Source: Bradyrhizobium sp. cir1 (lineage in GTDB: Bacteria; Pseudomonadota; Alphaproteobacteria; Rhizobiales; Xanthobacteraceae). Taken from it: a stretch of 64,000 bases of DNA. How positions within the stretch are numbered: the first letter of the stretch is position 1; every line of letters begins with the position of its first letter. A program made the position numbers and the translations under genes. The stretch spans positions 1 through 64,000 of the forward strand of contig NZ_JACIHE010000019.1 of the NCBI RefSeq assembly GCF_014198245.1, given 5' to 3'. Under the pieces are notes generated by a model. That model had not been told where the DNA came from. It saw only the letters and a program-made list of their open reading frames with translations, and made no database searches. Below are positions 42,592 through 50,446 of the stretch, one piece after another.

Positions 42592-44031
42592 ATGTCCGAT
42601 TCTTTCCAGGATGCGTTGGCCGGGCTCGCCGCGATCGTCGGCGACAAGCACGTCATCGCGTCCGGGCCCGACCAGGAACCTTACGTGGTGGACTGGCGCG
42701 GGCGCTATCACGGCCGTGCGGTCGTGGTGGTGAAGCCGGGCTCGACCGCCGAGGTCGCCGCAGTCGTGAAATTCTGCGCCGCAAGGCGGCTCGCGATCGT
42801 GCCGCAGGGCGGCAACACCGGCATGTGCGGGGCGGCGACGCCCGACGATCGCACGGGCAATGTCGTGATCCGGCTCGACCGCATGCGGGCCATGCGCGAT
42901 GTCAGCCCGCTCGCCAACACCATCACGGTGGAGGCCGGCTGCATCCTCGCGGAGGTGCAGAACGCGGCGAAGGACGTCGATCGCTATTTTCCCTTGAGCC
43001 TCGGCGCGGAGGGGTCCTGCCAGATTGGCGGCAACATCTCGACCAATGCCGGCGGCACCGCCGTGCTGCGCTACGGTCCGACGCGCGATCTCGTCCTCGG
43101 CCTGGAGGTCGTGCTGCCTGATGGCCGCGTCTTCAACGGGCTGCGCGCACTGCGCAAGGACAATACGGGTTATGCGCTGAAGCAGCTCTTTATCGGCGCG
43201 GAGGGCACGCTCGGCATCGTCACCGCGGCGGTGCTGAAGCTGTTCGCGCCGCCGAGGAGTTCGGCTTTGGCGCTGTTGAAGCTGCAAGGCGTCGAGCAGC
43301 CGCTCGAGATCATGCAGCGCCTGCGCGGCGCAGTCGGCGACCGGCTCGGTAGCCTCGAGATCATGTCGCGCTCGCAGATCGAGGCAATCGCCGCGACGGT
43401 GCCGCATGTCACCATTCCCTTCGAGCTGACGACGCCTTGGTATCTGATCGTCGAGCTGACCGACACGCTTCCAAACGTCGACCTCAACGAGCCGCTGGCT
43501 GCCGTCCTCGCGGATGCGATGGAAGCCGGGCTGGCCGAAGACGCCATATTGGCCTCCAATCTGGCGCAGGCGAAGGCGATCTGGGCTGTCAGGCACAGCG
43601 TGTCCGAAGGCAACAAGCGCAGCGGCTATGTGGTGTCGCATGACAGCGTGGTGCCGCTGGAGCGCCAGGCGGCTTTCGTCAACAATGTCGAAGCGCGGAT
43701 CAAGGCGGCCGTTCCGCATGCGAACGTCGTGATGCACGGCCATATCGGCGACGGCAACATCCACGTCGTGGCCCTGATCGATCGTGTGCATTGCCAGGAC
43801 CCGGATGCGATGGCGAGGCTGGTGACGCAAATCAACGAGATCGTCGATGACGAGACGGCGGCGCAGGGCGGGGCGATCAGTGCCGAGCACGGCATCGGCA
43901 TTACCAATCGCAGCAGGCTTGCGCGGGTTGCCGATCCGCTCGATATCAAGCTGATGCGCGACATCAAGCAACTGCTCGACCCGCAAGGCCTGATGAATCC
44001 CGGCAAAATCTTCAGCACGGGAGCCGCCTGA
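42592..44031 (+). CDS. FAD-linked D-2-hydroxyacid dehydrogenase (GlcD/D2HGDH type)
   Basis: A 479-residue FAD_binding_4 flavoprotein of the D-lactate/glycolate/D-2-hydroxyglutarate dehydrogenase group. The FAD-binding block is IVPQGGNTGMCGAATPDD near residues 63-80, then SLGAEGSCQIGGNISTNAGG near 135-154, LRKDNTGYALKQLFIGAEGT with LGIVT, and the C-terminal active-site segment HGHIGDGNIHV and the closing ISAEHGIGITNRSRL block. GAGG lies seven bases before the ATG. It would oxidise a D-2-hydroxy acid to the keto acid. Position between the DapA-like and kinase genes suggests a sugar-acid substrate. Confidence 0.9.
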   Translation: MSDSFQDALAGLAAIVGDKHVIASGPDQEPYVVDWRGRYHGRAVVVVKPGSTAEVAAVVKFCAARRLAIVPQGGNTGMCGAATPDDRTGNVVIRLDRMRAMRDVSPLANTITVEAGCILAEVQNAAKDVDRYFPLSLGAEGSCQIGGNISTNAGGTAVLRYGPTRDLVLGLEVVLPDGRVFNGLRALRKDNTGYALKQLFIGAEGTLGIVTAAVLKLFAPPRSSALALLKLQGVEQPLEIMQRLRGAVGDRLGSLEIMSRSQIEAIAATVPHVTIPFELTTPWYLIVELTDTLPNVDLNEPLAAVLADAMEAGLAEDAILASNLAQAKAIWAVRHSVSEGNKRSGYVVSHDSVVPLERQAAFVNNVEARIKAAVPHANVVMHGHIGDGNIHVVALIDRVHCQDPDAMARLVTQINEIVDDETAAQGGAISAEHGIGITNRSRLARVADPLDIKLMRDIKQLLDPQGLMNPGKIFSTGAA

Positions 44032-44033
44032 CG

Positions 44034-45140
44034 ATGACAACCGTCCGCCTGCTTGCCGACGACCTCACCGGTGCGCTCGACGCCGCGGCGGAGTTCGTTG
44101 GCCTGTGCGGACCGTTCGACGTTACCTGGCCGGACGCACCCGCGACGCCCGGCTCCGGCAGCCTCGCGGTCGACAGCGGCACCCGCGAGCGGTCGAAGGA
44201 AGAGAGCATCGAGATCGTCGGCCGGCTGGCGCCGCAGCTGTGTGGAGCGACGATCGCCTACAAGAAGGTCGACAGCCTCCTGCGCGGAGCCTGGGCGGCC
44301 GAGCTCGGCGCCTGCCTGCGCAGCGGCCATTGGGAATCCTGCGTGGTCGCGCCCGCGTTCGACTATCAGGGGCGCCGCACCGCGGGCGGCCAGCAATTCG
44401 CGCGCACGGTGCAAGGCGAGTGGCACCGGGTCGGCGACAATTTGCTCGATCAGTTGAGGCAAGACGGCATCAAGGCACGGCAGGGCAGCTCCGATACGCT
44501 GTCGCAGGGCGGCGTTCAGGTGTTCGATGCCGAGAGCGACATCGACCTCGACCGCGTCGTCGAAATGGGACGGCGCATGCCGGGGCCCGTGCTGTGGTGC
44601 GGAAGCGGCGGATTGGCCGGCGCGCTCGCGCGCAGCCACCGTGCCGATGCGCCGAGCCAATTGAAGTTGCCCGTGCTGGGGCTGTTCGGCTCTGACCAGC
44701 CCGCCACCGCCTCTCAGCTGGCTGCGTGCGGCGGGGCGACGATCGAGCTTGCGGAAGGTGAGGGCGCGACGCGCGTCCAGCGCAAGCTGGGCGACGATCG
44801 CGTGGCGATGGTCAAATTCTCTCTCGCCGAAGGCCTGACGCGCACGGAAGCGGCGCGGCGGATCGCGCGCGAAATGACGGCATTGATTGCGGCGCTCGAA
44901 CCGCCCGGCACGCTGATCGTCGCCGGCGGCGAGACCCTGAAGGCCGCATGCGTTGCCCTTGGCGCGCATGCGCTCCAGGTGACAGGGCGTGTCGTTCCGG
45001 GATTGCCGCGCTCGATCCTGCAAGGCGGGCGCTGGTCCGGCGTCGATGTCATCTCGAAATCCGGCGCATTCGGTCCAAGCGAGTTATGGCGTGACCTGCT
45101 TCGGGATAATCATCTGCTCAGAATGGAGAGTCCGATATGA
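44034..45140 (+). CDS. Four-carbon acid sugar kinase (DUF1537)
   Basis: A 368-residue DUF1537 kinase, the family of D-threonate/D-erythronate (DtnK, OtnK) kinases. Both halves are visible: the N-terminal substrate domain VRLLADDLTGALDAAAEFVG near residues 4-24 with Lys-Lys-Asp-Ser in YKKVDSLLRG, and the C-terminal nucleotide-binding domain with GTLIVAGGETLKAACVALGA and PGLPRSILQGGRWSG. At 368 residues it is somewhat shorter than typical (about 420). Start codon three bases after the preceding stop; the end overlaps PdxA2 by four bases (ATGA). Together with PdxA2 it would turn a C4 acid sugar into dihydroxyacetone phosphate. Confidence 0.9.
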   Translation: MTTVRLLADDLTGALDAAAEFVGLCGPFDVTWPDAPATPGSGSLAVDSGTRERSKEESIEIVGRLAPQLCGATIAYKKVDSLLRGAWAAELGACLRSGHWESCVVAPAFDYQGRRTAGGQQFARTVQGEWHRVGDNLLDQLRQDGIKARQGSSDTLSQGGVQVFDAESDIDLDRVVEMGRRMPGPVLWCGSGGLAGALARSHRADAPSQLKLPVLGLFGSDQPATASQLAACGGATIELAEGEGATRVQRKLGDDRVAMVKFSLAEGLTRTEAARRIAREMTALIAALEPPGTLIVAGGETLKAACVALGAHALQVTGRVVPGLPRSILQGGRWSGVDVISKSGAFGPSELWRDLLRDNHLLRMESPI

Positions 45141-46174
45141 CCTCTCGTCATCTTGCCATCACCATGGGCGATCCGGCCGGGATCGGGCCGGAGATCATCG
45201 TCAAGGCCTGCGTCGGGCTGAAGGACCGGATCGCGAAAGGCGATCTGCGCCTGCTCATCATCGGCAGCGGCGCGGCGCTGGACGGCGCCAGGGCCGCGCT
45301 CGGCGCCGAAATTGCGATCCCTGAGGTGACGGCCGACGATCGCGAATGGCCCAATCTCTGCTACCTGCAGGCCGACGCCGAGGGCGATCCGATCAAGCCC
45401 GGCGTGCTCAGCGCCGATGGCGGCCGCTTTGCCTACAAGGCGATCGAGCAGGGCGTGCGCCTGACGCAGGCCGGCCGCACCGCGGCGATCGTCACCGCGC
45501 CGCTCAACAAGGAAGCGCTCAACAAGGCCGGCTATCATTTCCCCGGCCATACCGAGATGCTGGCGCATCTCACCGGCGTGCGCGGCTCGGTGATGCTGCT
45601 CGCCCATGGCAACATGCGCGTCAGCCATGTCTCGACCCATGTTGCGCTGGAGGACGTGCCGAAGCGCCTGACGCCGGAGCGCCTGCGCATGGTGATCGAT
45701 CTCACCAACGATGCGCTGCGCCGGCTCGGCATTGCCAGGCCGAAGATCGCGATCGCCGCGCTCAATCCGCATGCGGGCGAGGGCGGCCTGTTCGGCCGGC
45801 AGGACATCGACGTGTCGGCGCCGACGATCGCCAAAGCGGTCGCCGACGGCCTCGATGTCGTCGGCCCCGTGCCGGGCGACACCATCTTCGTCAAGCTGCG
45901 TGCCGGCCAGTACGATGCCGCGGTCGCAATGTATCACGATCAGGGGCACATTCCCGTCAAGCTGCTCGGCTTCCAGGTCGATCCGGCGACCGGCCGCTGG
46001 CAGGAGCTCTCCGGCGTCAACATCACGCTCGGCCTGCCGATCATCCGCACCTCGGTCGATCACGGCACCGCCTTCGACATTGCCGGCAAGGGCATCGCCA
46101 ACGAGCACAGCCTGATCGAGGCCATCGATTATGCCGAGCGGCTGGCCGCCGGCACTTCCGCAGCCAAATCATGA
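45137..46174 (+). CDS. pdxA2: PdxA2-type 4-phosphoerythronate/threonate dehydrogenase
   Basis: A 345-residue PdxA-family NAD-dependent dehydrogenase. The opening LAITMGDPAGIGPEIIVKA, TAPLNKEALNKAGYHFPGHT (metal His), ALNPHAGEGGLFG, MYHDQGHIPVKLLGF (metal His) and SVDHGTAFDIAGKGIANEHS motifs are all intact. In PdxA2 systems the kinase product (for example D-threonate 4-phosphate) is oxidised and decarboxylated to dihydroxyacetone phosphate. The DUF1537 neighbour, with a four-base overlap, points to this catabolic role rather than vitamin B6 synthesis. It is the best-supported pair in the operon. Confidence 0.9.
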   Translation: MTSRHLAITMGDPAGIGPEIIVKACVGLKDRIAKGDLRLLIIGSGAALDGARAALGAEIAIPEVTADDREWPNLCYLQADAEGDPIKPGVLSADGGRFAYKAIEQGVRLTQAGRTAAIVTAPLNKEALNKAGYHFPGHTEMLAHLTGVRGSVMLLAHGNMRVSHVSTHVALEDVPKRLTPERLRMVIDLTNDALRRLGIARPKIAIAALNPHAGEGGLFGRQDIDVSAPTIAKAVADGLDVVGPVPGDTIFVKLRAGQYDAAVAMYHDQGHIPVKLLGFQVDPATGRWQELSGVNITLGLPIIRTSVDHGTAFDIAGKGIANEHSLIEAIDYAERLAAGTSAAKS

Positions 46175-46187
46175 GATCGAACGCACG

Positions 46188-47318
46188 ATGACCAACGCTT
46201 TCACGCCCATCGAAATCCAACGTCCGACCATCCTGGAGTTCGGCAACGGCACGATCACCGCCGCGGCACGCTTTGCCGAGCGGATCGGCGCCAGGCGGCC
46301 GCTGGTGATCTCTGATGCGTTCAATGCGCGCCGCGTCGACACGCTGGCGCTGCCGGGAGCCGTAAAAGTGTTCGGTGACGTCAAGCCCGAGCCGGACCTG
46401 CCCAATCTCGAGAAGGCGGTGGCGATGGCGAAGGACGCCAAGCCCGATCTCGTCGTCGGCTTCGGCGGCGGCAGCGCGATGGACCTCGCCAAGCTGGTTG
46501 CGGTGCTCTGCACCAGTGACGTGGCCTTTGCCGACATTGTCGGGCCGGAGAAGGTCGCCGGCCGCAGCGTGGCGCTGATGCAGATCCCGACCACTTCGGG
46601 CACCGGCAGCGAGGCCGGCACGCGCGCGCTGGTCACCGATCCCATCAGCCAGAACAAGCAGGCGGTGCAGAGCCGCTTCATGCTCGCCGATATCGCCATC
46701 GTCGATCCGGACTTGACGATGACCGTGCCGAAGGAGGTGACTGCGGCAACCGGTGTCGATGCGCTGGCACATTGCGTCGAGGCCTACACCAGCCGCAAGG
46801 CGCATCCGGCGATCGATCTCTACGCGCTCGAAGGTGCGCGGCTGGTCGGACGTTACCTCAAGCGCGCGGTGGCTGATGGCGGCGACCGCGAGGCGCGTGC
46901 CGGCCTGTCCCTGGCCTCGCTCTATGGCGGCTATTGCCTCGGGCCGGTGAATACGACCGCGGGTCATGCGGTGGCCTATCCACTCGGCACGCGCCACCAT
47001 GTTGCGCACGGCCTCGCCTGCGCGGTGATCTTCCCGCACACGCTCGCCTTCAACATGCCGGCGGTGGAAGAGAAGACCGTCGCCGTGCTCGGTGCGCTGG
47101 GGCTGCCCGAGCGACGCGATCCGCAGTTCGCGTTCGACGCGACCTACAGGTTCTGCAAGGATCTGGGCATCGAGATGCGGCTGTCCGAGCTCGGCGTGCC
47201 CAGGAACGATCTCGGCGTGATGGCCGATGAGGCGCACGCCATCCGCCGCCTGCTCGACAACAATCCGCGCGATTTGAGCCGGGATGCGATCCTGAACATG
47301 TACGAAGTCGCGTTCTGA
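46188..47318 (+). CDS. Iron-containing alcohol dehydrogenase
   Basis: A 376-residue group III (Fe-dependent) alcohol dehydrogenase. It has the nucleotide-binding VVGFGGGSAMDLAKLVAV near residues 88-105, IPTTSGTGSEAG near 140-151, the metal ligands GVDALAHCVEAY (Asp, His) and TAGHAVAYPLGTRHHVAHGL (two His), and a C-terminal helical domain. These enzymes interconvert aldehydes/ketones and alcohols, often in sugar-acid or hydroxybutyrate metabolism. The ribosome-binding site is weak. It lies between PdxA2 and the TctC gene on the same strand. Confidence 0.9.
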   Translation: MTNAFTPIEIQRPTILEFGNGTITAAARFAERIGARRPLVISDAFNARRVDTLALPGAVKVFGDVKPEPDLPNLEKAVAMAKDAKPDLVVGFGGGSAMDLAKLVAVLCTSDVAFADIVGPEKVAGRSVALMQIPTTSGTGSEAGTRALVTDPISQNKQAVQSRFMLADIAIVDPDLTMTVPKEVTAATGVDALAHCVEAYTSRKAHPAIDLYALEGARLVGRYLKRAVADGGDREARAGLSLASLYGGYCLGPVNTTAGHAVAYPLGTRHHVAHGLACAVIFPHTLAFNMPAVEEKTVAVLGALGLPERRDPQFAFDATYRFCKDLGIEMRLSELGVPRNDLGVMADEAHAIRRLLDNNPRDLSRDAILNMYEVAF

Positions 47319-47375
47319 CACTTCTGCCGCGCGCGGCAGCCAATCAACAACAAAGTGAAAGCAGAGGAAACTTCG

Positions 47376-48347
47376 ATGAGATCGATGTGGCTTGGTCTTG
47401 TGTCGGCAGTGTTGCTGGCGACGTCGCCGGTGCAGGCGCAGGATGGCTATCCGTCCAAGCAGGTGACGGTGATCGTCCCCTTCGCAGCCGGCGGCACGGC
47501 CGACATCTTCGCGCGCATGGTCTCGAACCATTTGCAGGTGAAGCTCGGCAAGCCGTTCGTGGTCGAGAATGTCGGCGGCGCCGGCTCGATCCTCGGCGTG
47601 ACGCGGCTGGCGAAATCGGCGCCCGACGGCATCACGCTCGGCCTTGCCAGCACCTCCGCGCTTGCGATCAATCCGTCGCTCTACGGTCCAAAGCTCAGCT
47701 ACCAGCCGGACAAGGATCTGATCCCGGTCGCCCAGATCAGCGTCGTGCCCAATGTGCTCGTGGTGAACCCCAACAAGATCAAGGCGCGCACCGTGCCGGA
47801 GCTGATCGCGTACCTCAAGGCGAACCCGGACAAGGTCTCGTTCGGCTCGGCCGGCGTCGGCACCTCGCAACATCTGGCCGGCGAGCTGTTTCAGCAGATG
47901 ACCGGCACCAAGATGGTGCACGTGCCCTACAAGGGCTCGAGCCAGATGCTGACGGACCTGCTCAGCGGCCAGATCGATCTCGCCTTCGACAACGTGCCGC
48001 TGCTGCTGCCGCAGGTGAAGACCGGCCAGCTCGCGATGCTGGCGACGGCAACGCCGAAGCGTGCCGACTTCGATCCGCAGGTCCCCGCGGTTGCCGAATT
48101 CCTGCCGGGCTTCGAGGCCGTGGCCTGGCACGGCTTCTTCGTGCCTGCGGGCACGCCGAAGCCGATCGTCGAAAAGCTCTCGGCGGAGATCCGCGCCTTC
48201 ATGCAGCAGCCGGAGACGGTGCAGAAGATGGCCGAGCTCGGTGCCGCCGCGGTGGCGGTGGATTCGGAGCCGTTCGCAGCCTACATCGCCGCGGAAACGG
48301 CGCGCTGGAAGAAGGTGATCGAGGCGGCGAACATCAAGCTGGAATAG
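47376..48347 (+). CDS. TctC/Bug-family binding protein
   Basis: A 323-residue periplasmic binding protein of the tripartite tricarboxylate transporter type. It has a signal peptide (MRSMWLGLVSAVLLATSPVQ, cut at AQA), YPSKQVTVIVPFAAGG, SFGSAGVGTSQHLAGELFQQ and VPYKGSSQMLTDLLSGQIDL, diagnostic of the family. The start at 47376 follows GAGGAAA; seven extra upstream codons are excluded. It closes the sugar-acid operon and probably captures its substrate, but no TctA/TctB genes are present in the window. Second orphan Bug protein here, after 3017-3994. Confidence 0.9.
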   Translation: MRSMWLGLVSAVLLATSPVQAQDGYPSKQVTVIVPFAAGGTADIFARMVSNHLQVKLGKPFVVENVGGAGSILGVTRLAKSAPDGITLGLASTSALAINPSLYGPKLSYQPDKDLIPVAQISVVPNVLVVNPNKIKARTVPELIAYLKANPDKVSFGSAGVGTSQHLAGELFQQMTGTKMVHVPYKGSSQMLTDLLSGQIDLAFDNVPLLLPQVKTGQLAMLATATPKRADFDPQVPAVAEFLPGFEAVAWHGFFVPAGTPKPIVEKLSAEIRAFMQQPETVQKMAELGAAAVAVDSEPFAAYIAAETARWKKVIEAANIKLE

Positions 48348-48384
48348 GTGGAGAGTCTCAAGGAGCTTGGAATGGGACCGGGGC

Positions 48385-48412
48385 GGATCGCGGCTCGGCG
48401 TGGCTGCGATCC
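48385..48412. terminator. Hairpin after the sugar-acid operon
   Basis: GGATCGC and GCGATCC flank a GC-rich loop just past the TctC stop. No U-run follows, so it is only a weak terminator candidate, possibly Rho-assisted. Confidence 0.3.
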
Positions 48413-48449
48413 CGTTAGCGTGTAACAACCATAGCGTGCGCATTAAGTG

Positions 48450-48502
48450 TGCATCGATTGATGCAACCGTAAATTGACTAGTCCTTGAGCGCCCCCTATA
48501 AC
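48450..48502 (+). promoter_or_regulatory. Near-consensus promoter with inverted repeat
   Basis: TTGACT (48474-48479), a 17-base spacer and TATAAC (48497-48502) form an unusually good sigma-70 type promoter for this GC-rich genome. An inverted repeat TGCATC-GATT-GATGCA (48450-48465) lies just upstream. The next gene starts at 48549, 46 bases downstream. Confidence 0.6.
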
Positions 48503-48548
48503 TCGGAAGTCGCCACTTTTGCGCGACGTTCTCAGACAGGAGCACGCA

Positions 48549-48704
48549 ATGGGAAAACGTTCTGAACGGAAGCCCTCAAATCCGATGAGAGCTGCGGTCG
48601 GTATGGGCTACGGCGGAAATATGCCCGTCAAGATCGCCAAGCACCTGAAGAAGGGCGCGACAACGAACCGGCAGAAACCGGCGTCGAGTGTGGTGGCCAA
48701 GTAG
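48549..48704 (+). CDS. Small basic protein, unrecognised
   Basis: A 51-residue protein, strongly basic (about 11 Lys/Arg) with a MRAAVGMGYGGNMPVKIAKH core and KKGATTNRQKP tail. AGGAG six bases before the ATG and the strong upstream promoter support expression. There is no signal peptide or clear helix-turn-helix; a nucleic-acid or ribosome contact is possible from charge alone but is inference. It sits at the left edge of the YcaO locus. Confidence 0.62.
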   Translation: MGKRSERKPSNPMRAAVGMGYGGNMPVKIAKHLKKGATTNRQKPASSVVAK

Positions 48705-48787
48705 GTAAAGCGCCGTGGGACGCAGCCTGGGTCATCCCAACATGTCTTAGCTGGGCTGCGTCGCCCTCGTGAGCGAGAGCGAAGAAG

Positions 48788-49597
48788 ATGGAAACCGAAG
48801 CGGCGACCAGAACGCCTGTCGTGGTCTTCCGGAAGGCACTGCTGAGTTCACCCGGACCACTTCGCGCCGACGCGTCTGCTCTGGGAACGTTGCCCACAGC
48901 CGCATTCCAGTACTGCGAGGCAATTCGGACGGCATCCTCCTTCGGCTGGTACATCTTTCCTCCCTGCGATATCCGGGCGCTTTGGGACGGGACCCAGATC
49001 TTGCTGGCCAGGAACGGAGAATGGTGTCCGCTGGATGCGGTCCCCTATGATGTCGTGAGCGATGTTGACCCGACATTCATCGATTACTGGGGCAAGTTCG
49101 CGCCTCCCGATATGAAGAAGAATTGGCCCCCGCTCGTCACGGGGTTGTTTCATCCGGGCGTTTTGCAAATATGGTCGGGATTGCTGGTTACGACGGCAAA
49201 GGGTTGGGGGCTGAGTGTGGGCCCGACTTGCAATTTGCGCAGCTCCAGTGACTACGTCCCATATGAAGCAATCGTCGAGGCGAATAATTGTCGGCCTCTT
49301 TTCATCAACGTGCAGCTGATCGCGACCGGCAGAGAGATCTTCATTTCCAGGAGCCGGCCGTTGTTTCAGGTCAAGCCGGTGCATGAGAGCTGCTTCTCGG
49401 ACGAGACAATGCGCTGCGAAGAGCTGGACGGTATCGCACCGGTTGGGGATGCCGAAACGGGGATGAAGGAAGCGGACTGGAACGGATATCGTGCGTCAGT
49501 CAGCTTGTTGTATGAGCCCGAGGCATTTTCGCCGGGGCGCTACGCGGTCGAACGACGGAAAAGCCGGAAACGAGATCACCCCAAGGTTGTTCGCTAA
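48788..49597 (+). CDS. Hypothetical protein (possibly DUF6065)
   Basis: A 269-residue protein. The recognisable architecture is an N-terminal strand, a C-rich GWYIFPPCDIRALWDGTQIL segment near residues 50-70, LVTTAKGWGLSVGPTCNLRS near 135-155 and the beta-rich middle. This pattern is reminiscent of DUF6065, but I am not certain. Two Cys-containing segments may bind a ligand. The last 40 residues are basic and may be disordered (RRKSRKRDHPK). It is upstream of the YcaO gene on the same strand, 850 bases away. Confidence 0.6.
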   Translation: METEAATRTPVVVFRKALLSSPGPLRADASALGTLPTAAFQYCEAIRTASSFGWYIFPPCDIRALWDGTQILLARNGEWCPLDAVPYDVVSDVDPTFIDYWGKFAPPDMKKNWPPLVTGLFHPGVLQIWSGLLVTTAKGWGLSVGPTCNLRSSSDYVPYEAIVEANNCRPLFINVQLIATGREIFISRSRPLFQVKPVHESCFSDETMRCEELDGIAPVGDAETGMKEADWNGYRASVSLLYEPEAFSPGRYAVERRKSRKRDHPKVVR

Positions 49598-49770
49598 CCG
49601 ATGGCTGACGGTCAACTCGACCATGCGGCCGCGGGCTCACAACCCGCGGATCGATCAACTCGGGCTGCCAGGCCTGGAAGCCGCCGCTGCGAGGGTTGAA
49701 GGGCGACACCGTCAACAGGGATGTCTGCCTGATCGGGAATAACCTCCGGGTGCGGGCGGCGGCGCGCCGC

Positions 49771-50283
49771 TCAGCTGATGAACTCGCCGACCCAGTTGTG
49801 CCTGACAGCCTCGACGTGCCAGCCCAATGCGCGTCGCGCGTTCGGCGCGGGATCCGGCTCATCGCTTCGGATATCGCAATCGGGGCGTCGCGCACAATGT
49901 GCATGGCGTCCTTCGCTCCGCAGTCGGAACGTCCCCTGTGACTCGAATATCCGGCTGTAGCCGTCGGTCGGGAAAAATGTTCCTGCAATTGGAAAATGGG
50001 TCGGCTGCTGCCGAACCATCAGGAAGGTGATGTCCTCCGCGCTTGCCGACAGGAGAATGCCGACCGCCGTATTGACCGGCGCGAGGCCGATCGGAGCATC
50101 GGCCTCCGGCTCGACCTTGCCTGCTGCGCTCGCGATCGTGAGGAATTCCGAGTTCGGACCGCAGCGGGATACGATGATCCAGCGCCGAACCTTGCGCCTG
50201 ATCGAGATCGGTCGGTGATAGGCCGCAAAGGAAAATTCCGCAGCCATCGCAACGACAAAACCATTTTTCCACATGCCGGCCAT
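49771..50283 (-). CDS. Hypothetical protein, unrecognised
   Basis: A 170-residue frame with good GC-rich third positions. Strands such as FAAYHRPISI, RRWIIVSRCG and NTAVGILLSASAEDITFLMV suggest an alpha/beta fold. The Met start at 50283 lacks a good ribosome-binding site; internal Met13 is possible. The C-terminus has Arg, His and Cys-rich segments (RHAHCARRPDCD). Divergent from the YcaO gene, about 160 bases apart. I do not recognise it, and part of the frame could be non-coding. Confidence 0.5.
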   Translation of the reverse strand: MAGMWKNGFVVAMAAEFSFAAYHRPISIRRKVRRWIIVSRCGPNSEFLTIASAAGKVEPEADAPIGLAPVNTAVGILLSASAEDITFLMVRQQPTHFPIAGTFFPTDGYSRIFESQGTFRLRSEGRHAHCARRPDCDIRSDEPDPAPNARRALGWHVEAVRHNWVGEFIS

Positions 50284-50446
50284 CTAACCCGTTACGCTCG
50301 TGGGCCGATCATCGTGTGAGGGGCGTGAAGCCAGCGTGAATTCGCCCGGCCGCGGCGAAATCGCACGAATTTCTTGACCTTGCGCCGGGCCTTGATGGCA
50401 TGCTGGCGATCGAACCTTGACCCTGCCGGGACGCGGAACTCGATCG

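Noticed and set aside
41650-44040. Very long minus-strand open frame (796 codons) opposite the DapA and FAD dehydrogenase genes
   Set aside because: It mirrors well-conserved + strand genes and is rich in Arg/His/Asp. This is an artefact of GC-rich codon use, not a gene.
46041-48545. Minus-strand open frame of 834 codons opposite iron ADH and TctC
   Set aside because: Same shadow effect; the + strand genes have clear motifs and ribosome-binding sites.
48549-48704. The 51-residue basic protein as a RiPP precursor for the YcaO
   Set aside because: It lacks a Cys/Ser/Thr-rich core and is separated from the YcaO by two other genes; kept as a hypothetical only.
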